Origin: CAJOIG01 sp963642815
GTDB taxonomy: Bacteria > Bacillota > Clostridia > Oscillospirales > Oscillospiraceae
Direction: 5' to 3'
Assembly (NCBI GenBank): GCA_963642815.1
Contig: CAVIIB010000001.1
Coordinates: 12,351 to 76,350 of the forward strand
DNA: 64,000 nucleotides
Under the pieces are notes generated by a model. It had not been told where the DNA came from and did no database searches. It saw only the letters and a list, made by a program, of their open reading frames with translations. The position numbers and the translations under genes were made by a program. Below are positions 34,965 to 44,130 of the stretch, piece by piece. The first letter of the stretch is position 1. Each line of letters starts with the position of its first letter.

Positions 34965-35944
34965 AAGATTATCTCCGGCTGCGGCGGCGCTATCTGTGGC
35001 TGCTGGCACTGATGGCCGTTATTTTCGCCGTGTGCTTCTATCTCTACCGCCTGCCGCTGGCGGCTGTCCTCTATCCGACGGGGCTGTCCCTGCTGGCGGG
35101 CGTAATTGCGCTGGTGCTCGACTATCTCCGTGTTCGGAAAAAGCATGAACGGCTGCGCCGGCTTGCCACGCTTCCCTGTGACGAGATGGGGGCGCTTCCG
35201 CCCGCCGAGAGCGTCATTGAGGAGGATTATCAAGCGCTTGCTAATGCGCTGCGTGAGGAGAATAAGGCGCTGACCGCCGCCTCAACGCGCCGCATGGACG
35301 AGATGATGGACTATTACAGCACATGGGCGCACCAGATAAAAACGCCCATCTCTGCCATGCGCCTTTACTTGCAGCCGGTGGACTCCGAGCTTGGGCGCAG
35401 CCTGTCCGGCGAGCTGCTGCGCATCGAGCAGTATGCGGATATGGTGATGGCCTATCTGCGCCTCGGCTCTGATTCCACCGACTATCTTTTCCGCAGCTAT
35501 CGCGTGGACGACATCGTGTGTCCCGCCGTTCGTCGCTTTGCGCCGCAGTTCATTGCGCGGCATATTCGGCTTGAATATGAGCCGATCGAGGAGACGGTCG
35601 TCACGGATGAAAAGTGGCTCGGCTTTGTGCTGGAGCAGCTTTTGTCGAACGCGCTGAAATATTCGCCGGACGGAAGCTGTGTGCGCATTTATATGGAGCA
35701 GCCGAAGACGCTCTGTGTCGCGGATGAGGGCATTGGAATCGCGCCGGAGGATTTGCCGCGCATATTTGAAAAGGGCTATACCGGCGCAAACGGGCGGCTT
35801 GGCGGACGTGCCAGCGGCATTGGACTTTATCTCTGCCGTCGTATTTGCCGTGCGCTCGGCGTTGGTATCACGGCACGGTCAACGCCGGGAGAGGGGACAA
35901 CGGTGTGCCTCGACCTTACGCAGACCGCGCTGCGGACGGAATAG
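34961..35944 (+). CDS. Intramembrane-sensing histidine kinase, BceS-like
   Basis: A 327-residue kinase, coupled to the regulator by ATGA overlap. Two N-terminal membrane helices (about 11-30 and 36-55) are separated by only a few residues, so there is no extracellular sensor domain, as in BceS. The phospho-acceptor His124 lies in WAHQIKTPISAMRL; the N box LLSNALKYS, the G1 box VADEGIGIAPEDLP and the G2 box GRASGIGLYLC complete the catalytic domain. Bce kinases sense antibiotic flux through the ABC transporter encoded next. Confidence 0.94.
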   Translation: MKDYLRLRRRYLWLLALMAVIFAVCFYLYRLPLAAVLYPTGLSLLAGVIALVLDYLRVRKKHERLRRLATLPCDEMGALPPAESVIEEDYQALANALREENKALTAASTRRMDEMMDYYSTWAHQIKTPISAMRLYLQPVDSELGRSLSGELLRIEQYADMVMAYLRLGSDSTDYLFRSYRVDDIVCPAVRRFAPQFIARHIRLEYEPIEETVVTDEKWLGFVLEQLLSNALKYSPDGSCVRIYMEQPKTLCVADEGIGIAPEDLPRIFEKGYTGANGRLGGRASGIGLYLCRRICRALGVGITARSTPGEGTTVCLDLTQTALRTE

Positions 35945-35947
35945 ACC

Positions 35948-35982
35948 TTACAAAAATGTAAGATGGGAAGCGGGAAATGTAA
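35948..35982 (+). promoter_or_regulatory. BceR-type operator and promoter region of the bceAB-like genes
   Basis: A perfect TTACA-AAAA-TGTAA motif sits at 35948-35961, the known BceR-type site, with an extra TGTAA half-site at 35978-35982. A weak downstream promoter (TATCCT at 36016-36021) suits activator control. Confidence 0.75.
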
Positions 35983-36053
35983 GCCGATTCGATGGCGCGT
36001 CATTTCCCGTTTTGTTATCCTTTGAGCAGAACATAGCAAAGGAGCATGAAAGC

Positions 36054-36818
36054 ATGAGTATTCTGGAAGTCAGAGAATTGAAAAAAGTATACGCCACTCG
36101 CTTTGGCACGAACCGGGTCGAGGCGCTGAAAAACGTCAGCTTCACGGTCGAGGCAGGGGAGTATGTCGCCATCATGGGTGAGTCCGGCTCCGGCAAGACG
36201 ACGCTTTTGAACATCCTCGCGGCACTCGATAGAGCCACGGCGGGAACAGTTCTGCTGGATGGCAAGGACTTTTCCACCATACGCGAGTCGGAGGCCGCCG
36301 CCTTTCGGCGCGACAACCTTGGCTTTGTGTTTCAGGAGTTCAATCTGCTGGACACATTTACACTAGAGGACAACATCTATCTCCCGCTCGTGCTGGCGGG
36401 ACGCAGCTTCGGTGATATGCGCGGGCGGCTCATGCCCATTGCTGACCGCCTCGGCATTGCGGGGCTTTTGAAAAAATATCCTTACGAGCTTTCCGGCGGT
36501 CAGAAGCAGCGCGGCGCTGTCGCCCGTGCCCTCATTACCGAGCCGAAGCTCATTCTGGCGGACGAGCCGACCGGCGCTCTTGATTCCCGCGCCAGTGACG
36601 AGCTTTTGTCCCTGTTCTCCGAGATCAACGCGCAGGGACAGACCATCCTCATGGTGACGCACTCCGTCAAGGCGGCCAGCACCGCAGGGCGCGTTCTCTT
36701 TATCCGAGACGGCGAGGTCTTCCACCAGCTCTATCGCGGGCAGGACACGGACGAGCAGCTTTATCAGAAAATCTCCGACACACTCACGCTGCTTGCGACC
36801 GGGGGTGAGCGGCAATGA
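36054..36818 (+). CDS. ABC transporter ATP-binding protein, BceA-like
   Basis: A 254-residue single ATPase of the MacB/LolD-BceA class, with Walker A GESGSGKTT at 42-50, Q-loop FVFQEFNLLD, signature LSGGQKQRGAVARAL and Walker B LILADEPTGALD. ATG 36054 is preceded by AAAGGAG. It overlaps the permease gene by 4 bases and is preceded by the regulator's operator. The pair likely protects against lipid II-cycle-targeting peptides such as bacitracin. Confidence 0.95.
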   Translation: MSILEVRELKKVYATRFGTNRVEALKNVSFTVEAGEYVAIMGESGSGKTTLLNILAALDRATAGTVLLDGKDFSTIRESEAAAFRRDNLGFVFQEFNLLDTFTLEDNIYLPLVLAGRSFGDMRGRLMPIADRLGIAGLLKKYPYELSGGQKQRGAVARALITEPKLILADEPTGALDSRASDELLSLFSEINAQGQTILMVTHSVKAASTAGRVLFIRDGEVFHQLYRGQDTDEQLYQKISDTLTLLATGGERQ

Positions 36819-38878
36819 GAGGCGCGGGACTTTATCCGAAGCTGGCGGCGGAGGGTATGCGCAAAAACCGCCGTCTCTATCTGCCATATCTGCTGACCTG
36901 CGTGTGCATGGTGATGATGAGCTACATCCTCGGCTTTCTCGCGCACGATGAGACGCTGCGGCAAATGGAGGGCGGCGACACGCTGACACTGATACTCAAC
37001 ATGGGCAGCGGCGTGGTGATCTTCTTTTCGCTGCTGTTCCTGTTCTATACAAATTCGTTTCTCATTCGCCGACGCTATAAGGAGTTCGGGCTTTACAACG
37101 TGCTCGGCATGGGCAAGCGCGAGCTTGCGCGTATCATAAGCTGGGAGACGTTATTTTCCGCGCTCATCTCGCTGGCAGTGGGGCTCTTTTTCGGCATGGC
37201 GCTCTCCAAGCTCGCGGAGCTTGGTCTGGCGCGGCTGCTTGAGGTCGATGTCGGCTATGCGCTCCATGTCGATGTAAGTGCGCTGGGGTTTACGCTGGTG
37301 GCCTATGCGGTTATTTTCGCGCTGATATGGCTTGCCGGTCTCATTCGTATCAGACGCAGCAGCGCCGTCTCGCTCATGAAAAGCGAAAATGTCGGCGAAA
37401 AGCCGCCGAAGGCGAATTGGCTGCTTGGGCTTGGCGGGGTCGTTCTGCTCGCCGCCGCCTATTGGCTGGCGGTAACGGTAAAGGATCCGTTAGAGGCGCT
37501 TGTATGGTTCTTCGGTGCTGTGCTGCTCGTCATTCTGGCGACCTATCTCATCATGATCGCGGGCTCGGTGCTGCTCTGCCGCATTTTGCAGAAAAACCGG
37601 CGATACTATTATAAGCCGCAGCATTTTATCTCCGTCTCGTCCATGGTCTACCGCATGAAGCGCAACGGCGCGGGGCTGGCCTCCATCTGCGTTCTGGCGA
37701 CGATGGTGCTTGTGATGATATCCTCAACGACCTGTTTGTATGTGGGCGCGGAGGATGCGCTACAAAGCCGTTATCCGCGTGATTTCGTCATCAACGTCAC
37801 GACGCTTGAGGATATAAGCGAGGAAAAGGCCGCCACGCTGCGGACACTGCTCAATGAGACGGCGGACAAGCTCGACGCAAAGCCCTATAACGAGCTTTCC
37901 TACCGCGAATTGTGCGCGAACGGTCAGATCTCGGATGACGGCTGCCTCACGCTGGATGACGGACTTGATTACTATGCCGTGGTGAACGCGACACAGGTCT
38001 CCGTCATTCCACTCTCCGATTACAACACGCTCATGGGAACATCTCTGACGCTAGACAGCGGCGAGGCGTATTATTACAGCGCGAAAACAAGCTATGACTG
38101 CGAGCGCTTTTATCTGGACAACGGACCAAGCTGGCGCGTGGTCGGAAGACTTGACAGCCTTTGGAGCGATGACACGAGCTTGCAATCGAGCATCTATTTC
38201 ATCGTGTCCGATTTCGACGAGACCACGCCGCGCATTATGGAGCTCTCCGGCGGAGACGGGTCAAGTGTGCAGCTTTGCTATGACTACGGCTTCGATACTG
38301 ATCTGCCGGAAAAGCTGCAATCTCTGAACAATACGCAGGCCACGGCGGAGGAGCGGGAGGGTACGCTCTACGCCGCGCTGTGGGAAGCGCTTGGTCAGGC
38401 TTGTAACGAGGGTCTGGTATACGGCTACGGCATAAGTGCGCTGGCGGACGGACGCTCCTTCTTTTACAGCACCTTTGGCGGACTGTTCTTCATCGGTATC
38501 ATCCTCAGTGTCGTGTTCATCTTTGCCGCTGTGCTCATTCTGTATTACAAGCAAATATCCGAGGGCTATGAGGATCGCGCCCGCTATGACATCATGCGCA
38601 AGGTCGGCATGACAAAGGAGGACATACGCCGCAGCATCAACAGCCAGCTTTTGACGGTGTTCTATCTGCCGCTCGTGCTGGCAGGGCTGCACATGACCTT
38701 TGCGTTTCCGATGATACGGAAGCTGCTGGAGCTTTTCGTCATTTATAACTCGCGGCTGCTCACTGTTACAACGCTTGTCAGCTTCGCCGTGTTTGCGCTG
38801 CTCTATGCGCTTGTCTATCGTATCACCTCCAACGCCTACTATAACATTGTCAGCACAGCCGATGAAGCCGGAAGCTGA
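36815..38878 (+). CDS. FtsX-like ABC permease, BceB-like
   Basis: A 687-residue permease. The N-terminal half has helices and conserved RRRYKEFGLYNVLGMGKREL, then TM segments to about 310. A large extracellular domain of some 200 residues follows (about 320-540), then the C-terminal helices GGLFFIGIILSVVFIFAAVLILYYKQISEG and the final transmembrane pairs. Ten membrane segments and one big extracellular loop are diagnostic for BceB-type permeases, where the loop binds the antibiotic. Confidence 0.94.
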   Translation: MRGAGLYPKLAAEGMRKNRRLYLPYLLTCVCMVMMSYILGFLAHDETLRQMEGGDTLTLILNMGSGVVIFFSLLFLFYTNSFLIRRRYKEFGLYNVLGMGKRELARIISWETLFSALISLAVGLFFGMALSKLAELGLARLLEVDVGYALHVDVSALGFTLVAYAVIFALIWLAGLIRIRRSSAVSLMKSENVGEKPPKANWLLGLGGVVLLAAAYWLAVTVKDPLEALVWFFGAVLLVILATYLIMIAGSVLLCRILQKNRRYYYKPQHFISVSSMVYRMKRNGAGLASICVLATMVLVMISSTTCLYVGAEDALQSRYPRDFVINVTTLEDISEEKAATLRTLLNETADKLDAKPYNELSYRELCANGQISDDGCLTLDDGLDYYAVVNATQVSVIPLSDYNTLMGTSLTLDSGEAYYYSAKTSYDCERFYLDNGPSWRVVGRLDSLWSDDTSLQSSIYFIVSDFDETTPRIMELSGGDGSSVQLCYDYGFDTDLPEKLQSLNNTQATAEEREGTLYAALWEALGQACNEGLVYGYGISALADGRSFFYSTFGGLFFIGIILSVVFIFAAVLILYYKQISEGYEDRARYDIMRKVGMTKEDIRRSINSQLLTVFYLPLVLAGLHMTFAFPMIRKLLELFVIYNSRLLTVTTLVSFAVFALLYALVYRITSNAYYNIVSTADEAGS

Positions 38879-39041
38879 CAGAGGAGTGCGGGCGCTCCGC
38901 CGCACGGTCTCGCGTGGCGTTTCATGCCTCGGTCTTGCGCTTGTCGCCATACTGACCGTACCGGCGGTGCTGCTTCTCGGATTGGCCTCACTGGTGCGGT
39001 CGGCGGCGGATAAGATCAGCGCACGGCTTGAATGTGATTAA
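38862..39041 (+). CDS. Possible small membrane protein, 59 aa
   Basis: An ORF from ATG 38862, overlapping the 3' end of the permease gene by 17 bases, encodes a basic N-terminus, one hydrophobic segment (LGLALVAILTVPAVLLLGLASLV) and a short polar tail. No clear ribosome site is seen. It could be a real coupled small protein or chance; 89 bases separate it from the next gene. Confidence 0.35.
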   Translation: MKPEADRGVRALRRTVSRGVSCLGLALVAILTVPAVLLLGLASLVRSAADKISARLECD

Positions 39042-39129
39042 AAATGGAAGAAACTTCTGAATGGCTTGTGCAAAAACTCGGCGGGGACGGACATACTATC
39101 AAGCGTAAACCATTCAGGAGGCGGAAAAT

Positions 39130-39408
39130 ATGAAAATGCTTACTGCCCTCGCGGCGGCGGTGCTGGCTGTCTGCACGCTGCTCGGCGGCTGCGGTCAGAA
39201 AAAGAACGATACGGCGCGTCCCACTGCAACGGCTCCGGCCGGTGTTACCGCGACCAAGACGCCTGAGGCAACGCCCACGCCGCTGCTCGATACGGACAAG
39301 ACCATCGACGAGGCGGCGCAGGAGGTCGAGGACGCGCTGCCCGACGATAAGGAAACCAGTCTGGACAAGGACAGCGAGAAAAAGACGGACGCAAGCCCCA
39401 AGCCGTAA
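39130..39408 (+). CDS. Small lipoprotein, 92 aa
   Basis: A lipoprotein signal (MKMLTALAAAVLAVCTLLGGC) with lipobox LGGC is followed by a Thr/Pro-rich linker and an acidic, lysine-containing tail. CAGGAGGCGG precedes ATG 39130. The mature part has no domain I recognise. Such peptides are common in Oscillospiraceae; a terminator follows at once, so it is monocistronic. Confidence 0.75.
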   Translation: MKMLTALAAAVLAVCTLLGGCGQKKNDTARPTATAPAGVTATKTPEATPTPLLDTDKTIDEAAQEVEDALPDDKETSLDKDSEKKTDASPKP

Positions 39409-39414
39409 AGAAAG

Positions 39415-39450
39415 CGACGACCCGCCATGCTGTGGGTCGTTGACTTTTTA
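39415..39450 (+). terminator. Terminator after the small lipoprotein gene
   Basis: ACGACCC (39417-39423) pairs with GGGTCGT (39434-39440), followed by TGACTTTTTA. Confidence 0.7.
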
Positions 39451-39492
39451 TATTGTTCGGATCTATAATCGACGAAAAAGGAGGCGTTTGCC

Positions 39493-40029
39493 ATGAAGCC
39501 GACAAGCGAACAGGCGCTTGCCATTATTCAGAAATATAATAAGGAGCCCTTTCATATCCAGCACGCCCAGACCGTGTCCCATGTGATGGGGCGGCTCGCG
39601 GAGAAATACGATCCGGGGCAGGAGGATTATTGGGCGGCTGTCGGTATGCTGCACGATATTGATTTTGAGCTCTATCCCGACCAGCACTGTGTCAAGGCGG
39701 CGGAGCTGCTCCACGCGGAGAATGTGGACGAGGACATGATCCACGCAGTCGTCAGCCACGGCTGGGGGATATGCTCGGACGTAGAGCCGGAGCGCTATAT
39801 GGAAAAGGTTCTCTTTGCCGTGGACGAGCTGACCGGTCTCATCGGTGCGGCGGCGCTCATGCGTCCGACCGGCTTCGAGGGGATGGAGGTCAAGTCCGTG
39901 ATGAAGAAATTCAAGGACAAGAAATTTGCCGCCGGTTGCAGCCGCGATGTGATTACAAAAGGGGCGGAGCGCCTCGAAATGACCGTGCCGGAGCTGGTCG
40001 AAATCACGCTGAATGCGATGAAGGACTAA
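39493..40029 (+). CDS. HD-domain hydrolase
   Basis: A 178-residue HD-superfamily metal-dependent phosphohydrolase. The metal ligands are seen in HAQTVSHVMGRLA, the HD pair GMLHDIDFELYP, and AVVSHGWGIC with a later DELTGLIGAAALMRP. Related single-domain proteins (HDIG/YfbR-like) act on nucleotides, but the substrate cannot be inferred. The ATG at 39493 is preceded by AAAAGGAGGC. Confidence 0.85.
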   Translation: MKPTSEQALAIIQKYNKEPFHIQHAQTVSHVMGRLAEKYDPGQEDYWAAVGMLHDIDFELYPDQHCVKAAELLHAENVDEDMIHAVVSHGWGICSDVEPERYMEKVLFAVDELTGLIGAAALMRPTGFEGMEVKSVMKKFKDKKFAAGCSRDVITKGAERLEMTVPELVEITLNAMKD

Positions 40030-40051
40030 TATTCCATACATATATATTCAA

Positions 40052-40088
40052 GCCGAATGCTGAAAACCGCCAGCATTCGGCCTTTTTA
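40052..40088. terminator. Bidirectional terminator between the HD gene and dapA
   Basis: GCCGAATGCTG (40052-40062) pairs perfectly with CAGCATTCGGC (40071-40081), with CTTTTTATT after it on the plus strand. Confidence 0.8.
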
Positions 40089-40089
40089 T

Positions 40090-40971
40090 TCATTCTTGCA
40101 GAGATTTAATACAGTTCGACAATATTACTCTATGTTGTTCGCTGATGGGGCAGAGCGGCAGACGAAGCTCGCCGCTGCACAGACCGAGCTGCTCCATGGC
40201 GGCTTTTATGGGGATGGGATTCACCTCGATGAACAGGGTGTGAAACAGCGCGGCGTAGCGCTCGTTGAGCAGCGCGGCGGCATCGTAGCGCCCGGAGAGG
40301 CAGAGCGCACACAGCAGCGCCACCGCGTCCGGCACAATGTTGGAGGCGACGGAGATAACGCCCCTTGCGCCCAGCGCCATCATGCCCACGGTGTCCGCGT
40401 CGTTCCCGCTCCAAAAGATGAGGCGGTCGCCGCAGAGTGCCTTGCTCCGTGCAAACTCCGCCAGATTTCCCGAAGCCTCCTTCACGCCGTTGATGTTCGG
40501 GTGCGCCGCAAGTGTCACATAGGTCTCCGGCGCAATGCCAATGCCGGTGCGTCCGGGGACGTTGTAGACGATCATGGGTATATCCACGCGGTCGGCGACA
40601 TACTCAAAATGGCGGACAAGCCCTGCTTGGGTCGTCTTGTTGTAATAGGGCGTTACCATGAGTACGCCGTCCGCTCCGGCATCCCGCGCCATGCGGGCGT
40701 GCTCCAGCGCGGTCTCCGTATTGTTTGAGCCAATGCCGCATATGACCTTCATCCGATGATTCGTGTACTCGGCGCAGAGCGCGTAGAGCTGCGCCTTTTC
40801 CTCGGTGCTGAGTGTGGCGGCCTCGCCGGTCGTGCCGCATACGATGAGCGCAGATACGCCGCCCTCGGCCTGAAAGTCGATGAGCCGCTTCATGGCGGCG
40901 GTATCTATCGCGCCGTCGCGGAACGGGGTGACAATGGCGGTACCGGCTCCCTCAAACAATGCTTTTTTCAA
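40090..40971 (-). CDS. dapA: 4-hydroxy-tetrahydrodipicolinate synthase
   Basis: Condenses pyruvate with aspartate semialdehyde in lysine/diaminopimelate synthesis, which also feeds dipicolinate for spores. Motifs are ALIVCGTTGEAATLS, YNVPGRTGIGI with the catalytic Tyr, and GVKEASGN with the Schiff-base Lys. The frame is open to 40986, but GGGAGGA is there; TTG at 40971 gives 293 aa, the family length. It follows asd on the same strand with an 80-base gap. Confidence 0.95.
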   Translation of the reverse strand: MKKALFEGAGTAIVTPFRDGAIDTAAMKRLIDFQAEGGVSALIVCGTTGEAATLSTEEKAQLYALCAEYTNHRMKVICGIGSNNTETALEHARMARDAGADGVLMVTPYYNKTTQAGLVRHFEYVADRVDIPMIVYNVPGRTGIGIAPETYVTLAAHPNINGVKEASGNLAEFARSKALCGDRLIFWSGNDADTVGMMALGARGVISVASNIVPDAVALLCALCLSGRYDAAALLNERYAALFHTLFIEVNPIPIKAAMEQLGLCSGELRLPLCPISEQHRVILSNCIKSLQE

Positions 40972-41051
40972 CAAGATTCCTCCCAAAATAAGATAAAAAT
41001 AAGACGCCGCGGAGCATTTCTCCGTGACGTCTTTGGTTGGTTAGCGGGTCT

Positions 41052-42137
41052 TCAGCGGTCAAAATAGCCCTCGGCGCACAGCAGCTCCGCCAGCAGCACC
41101 GCGCCGCCAGCCGCACCGCGCAGGGTGTTGTGGGAGAGGCAGACGAACTTGTAGTCGTACTGGGTATCCGGGCGAAGCCGTCCGATGGAGACGGCCATGC
41201 CGTTTTCGAGCGTGCGGTCAAGCCGCGTCTGCGGACGGTCAGGCTCGGTGAAGTAGTGCAGGAACCGCTTCGGTGCCGAGGGAAGCCCAAGCTGCTGTGG
41301 CCGTCCGGCAAAGCTGCGCCAGCGTTCGAGTATCTGCTCCTCCGTCGGCTTCTTGGCAAAGCGGGCGAACACGGCGGCCATGTGACCGTTGGAGCAGGGG
41401 ACACGCAGACACTGTGCCGTGATGGAGGGGGCAGCCGCCGGGACGATGACGCCGTTTTCGACATGACCCCAGAGCTTCATCGGCTCACGCTCCGACTTTT
41501 CCTCCTCGCCGCCGATGTAGGGGATCACGTTATCGACCATCTCCGGCCACGTTTCAAAGGTCTTGCCCGCGCCGGATATTGCCTGATAGGTGCAGACAAG
41601 CGCCTCGGTCAGCCCAAATTCGTCCTTGAGCGGGTGCAGCGCCGGAACATAGCTTTGCAGGCTGCAATTTGACTTGACGGCGATGAAGCCGCGCTTTGTG
41701 TGCAGACGCGCCCGCTGTGCGGGAATGACCGCGAGGTGCTCCGGGTTGATCTCCGGCACAACCATAGGGACATCCGCCGTCCAGCGGTGGGCGCTGTTGT
41801 TGGAGACAACGGGACATTCGAGCTTGGCATACGCCTCCTCCAACGCTTGCAGCTCCTCCTTCGGCATTTCTACGGCGGAGAAGACGAAATCGACCTCCTC
41901 CGCAATGGTGCGCATATCGCTCTGCGCGTCGCGGACGATCAAGTCCTTTGCGGCGGACGGCATGGGTACGTCAAGCGCCCAGCGCGTACTGATGGCATCC
42001 TCATAGCGCTTTCCGGCGCTGCGGCTGCTGGCTGCGATAACACGAAGCTCAAACCAAGGGTGTTCGGCGAGCAGCGTGACAAAGCGCTGTCCGACCATGC
42101 CGGTGCCGCCGATCACGCCGACCTTGCATTTCTTCAT
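41052..42137 (-). CDS. asd: Aspartate-semialdehyde dehydrogenase
   Basis: NADPH-dependent reduction of aspartyl phosphate to aspartate semialdehyde. The 361-residue length and sequence (VGVIGGTGMVGQRF, catalytic Cys in KSNCSLQSYVPAL, GAGKTFETWPEM, CSNGHMAAVFARF) place it in the archaeal/fungal-like branch found in some Clostridia. The frame is open to 42212, but ATG 42137 with AAGGAGG upstream is right. It is the first gene of the asd-dapA unit. Confidence 0.94.
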   Translation of the reverse strand: MKKCKVGVIGGTGMVGQRFVTLLAEHPWFELRVIAASSRSAGKRYEDAISTRWALDVPMPSAAKDLIVRDAQSDMRTIAEEVDFVFSAVEMPKEELQALEEAYAKLECPVVSNNSAHRWTADVPMVVPEINPEHLAVIPAQRARLHTKRGFIAVKSNCSLQSYVPALHPLKDEFGLTEALVCTYQAISGAGKTFETWPEMVDNVIPYIGGEEEKSEREPMKLWGHVENGVIVPAAAPSITAQCLRVPCSNGHMAAVFARFAKKPTEEQILERWRSFAGRPQQLGLPSAPKRFLHYFTEPDRPQTRLDRTLENGMAVSIGRLRPDTQYDYKFVCLSHNTLRGAAGGAVLLAELLCAEGYFDR

Positions 42138-42205
42138 AGATGGAATCCTCCTTCGACAAAATCTATGCACAGACGGGAGAAATATGTCTGTTGTGTAACT
42201 TGTTG

Positions 42206-42234
42206 TTGACAAATTGTAATCTTTTGTTTATATT
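42206..42234 (+). promoter_or_regulatory. Promoter of the SLH/SpoIID gene
   Basis: Perfect TTGACA at 42206-42211, 17-base spacer, TATATT at 42229-42234. It is divergent from asd. Confidence 0.65.
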
Positions 42235-42305
42235 ATAGACTGACTAACGAAGTCGAGAGAAGTATATCAAATTCACCGCCTCAGGTCAATAATGGGAGGT
42301 AGAAT

Positions 42306-44129
42306 ATGCGGAATAAAATTACAAGAAAGGTCGCCGCGCTTTTTATGGCGCTGCTGCTCTGCTTCGGAGGCGGCCTGACCGGCTCGGCCTCGGCTGCGAG
42401 CGTGAGCAGCTTTACGGATTTGAGCAGCGGAGGCTGGTACTATGACAGCGTTTCCTACGTCGTGTCCAAGGGGCTGTACAACGGCCTCAGCACGACGAGC
42501 TTCGGTCCGAACAACACCATGAATCGCGCCATGTTCGTCACGGTGCTTGGTCGCATGGCCGGTGTGTCGCCGGATTCGTGGTGCGCCGCCACCATCAGCG
42601 GCAGCGGCGTGAACTTCCGCTCCGGGCCGGGGACAAGCTATGGGACGCTCGGTTCGTTCTCCTACGGCACATCCGTCACCATCACGGGACGCTCCGGCGA
42701 TTGGTACGCGATACGCTCCGGCTCAAAGAACGGCTATGTCAAGAGCGACTATGTCTCGCCGAAGTATAAAAACTTTTCGGATGTTTCCTATGGGCAGTAT
42801 TATACCGGCTATGTTATCTGGGCATATGAAAAGGGTTATGTGTCCGGCACGAGCAGCACGACCTTCTCTCCGACGGCCTCCATCACCCGCGAGCAGATAT
42901 GCAAGATACTGGCCGGATATGCCTCCGGCAATAATTACAGCATTGCCGCCACAAAGAGCAGCGTCAGCTTCAGTGATTCCTCCTCCATCCATTCTTGGGC
43001 AAGTGACGCGGTCAAGACCATGCAGCTCGGCGGCATTGTCAACGGCTATACGGACGGCAGCTTCAAGCCGACCAACAGCGCCACCCGTGCGGAGGTCGCC
43101 TGTATACTGCACAAGTTTCTTCAGTCAACCGGCGCGTCCGTTCCCTCCGGCGGCTCGGATAGCTCGTCCGGCGGGAGTGATTCCGGCTCTAGCGGCAGCA
43201 GCGATTCCGGTACACATCCCGACGCAGCCGATATTTCCAGCGACAGGGTCTCCATCAGCTCTAAGCGTATGCGCGTGGGACTTTACCCCTCGACCAAGGA
43301 CTTTGACAATCAAGTATCGAGCGTTACGCTCACCAATCTCAGTGGCTCCGGCTTTGAATACGGTATCATGGACTCCGACCGCAGCTTTGAAAGGGCGGCT
43401 ACGCTGGACGCTTCGACCATCTCCATCCAAACCAACGGAAGCTACTACACCGTGAGCGACAGTAGCGGGAACACGCTTGTGATGCAGGAGGGCGAGGAGC
43501 TTGCCATACACCCGCTTGGCGACCATCCGTTGACGCGGGTCAATGGCAGATATGACTACCACGGCGATTTCAACTGCCTCAATTCTTTCAAAGACAAAAC
43601 AAAGATAACGCTGGTCAACTATGTCGATATAGAGGACTATGTGAAGGGCTCGTTACCCCATGAATTTCCAAGCTATTGGCCGACAGAGACGCTCAAGGCG
43701 GCGGCCATCGCCGTGCGCAGCTATGCCATGGCCTATACGGAAACCAGCGTATACAGTAGATACGGCTTTGATTTGGTGAGTGGGTCGAGCTGCCAGCTCT
43801 ATTTGGGGCGCAACAACGCCGGTGACAGTGCCTATTCCACAACGGATGCTGCTGTGGACGCGACGGCCAATATGTACCTTACATATAACGGCTCGCTGTG
43901 CTATTGTATGTACTCGTCGAAAAACGGCGGCACGACAAAGGCAGGACTTTATGACTATCTGGTCTCGAAGACTGACCCCTACGATGGCGAGATAAGCGGC
44001 GGCTATGATGGTCACGGCATTGGCATGAGCCAGTACGGCGCTTATGCGATGGCAAAAAATCACGGCTACAACTACTTAGACATTCTTGGATTCTACTATA
44101 CCGGCACGACCGTCAAATACGGAGCATGA
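42306..44129 (+). CDS. SLH-SH3-SpoIID/LytB multidomain cell-wall protein
   Basis: A 607-residue exported protein. After a signal peptide (1-30) come one S-layer homology repeat (about 34-78), a bacterial SH3 domain (SGSGVNFRSGPGTSYGTLG, 94-150), two more SLH repeats (about 155-205 and 215-275), a Ser/Gly linker and a SpoIID/LytB domain (about 320-600) with VNYVDIEDYVKGSLPHE, AAAIAVRSYAM and the ending GYDGHGIGMSQYGAYAMA. SpoIID is a lytic transglycosylase acting on glycan stripped of stem peptides during engulfment. GGGAGGT precedes ATG 42306. The SLH repeats should hold it in the wall. Confidence 0.92.
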   Translation: MRNKITRKVAALFMALLLCFGGGLTGSASAASVSSFTDLSSGGWYYDSVSYVVSKGLYNGLSTTSFGPNNTMNRAMFVTVLGRMAGVSPDSWCAATISGSGVNFRSGPGTSYGTLGSFSYGTSVTITGRSGDWYAIRSGSKNGYVKSDYVSPKYKNFSDVSYGQYYTGYVIWAYEKGYVSGTSSTTFSPTASITREQICKILAGYASGNNYSIAATKSSVSFSDSSSIHSWASDAVKTMQLGGIVNGYTDGSFKPTNSATRAEVACILHKFLQSTGASVPSGGSDSSSGGSDSGSSGSSDSGTHPDAADISSDRVSISSKRMRVGLYPSTKDFDNQVSSVTLTNLSGSGFEYGIMDSDRSFERAATLDASTISIQTNGSYYTVSDSSGNTLVMQEGEELAIHPLGDHPLTRVNGRYDYHGDFNCLNSFKDKTKITLVNYVDIEDYVKGSLPHEFPSYWPTETLKAAAIAVRSYAMAYTETSVYSRYGFDLVSGSSCQLYLGRNNAGDSAYSTTDAAVDATANMYLTYNGSLCYCMYSSKNGGTTKAGLYDYLVSKTDPYDGEISGGYDGHGIGMSQYGAYAMAKNHGYNYLDILGFYYTGTTVKYGA

Positions 44130-44130
44130 T

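Noticed and set aside
42138..42305. Lysine riboswitch ahead of asd
   Set aside because: Only a small ACAGAC/GTCTGT hairpin and the divergent promoter are visible; no lysine-aptamer core.
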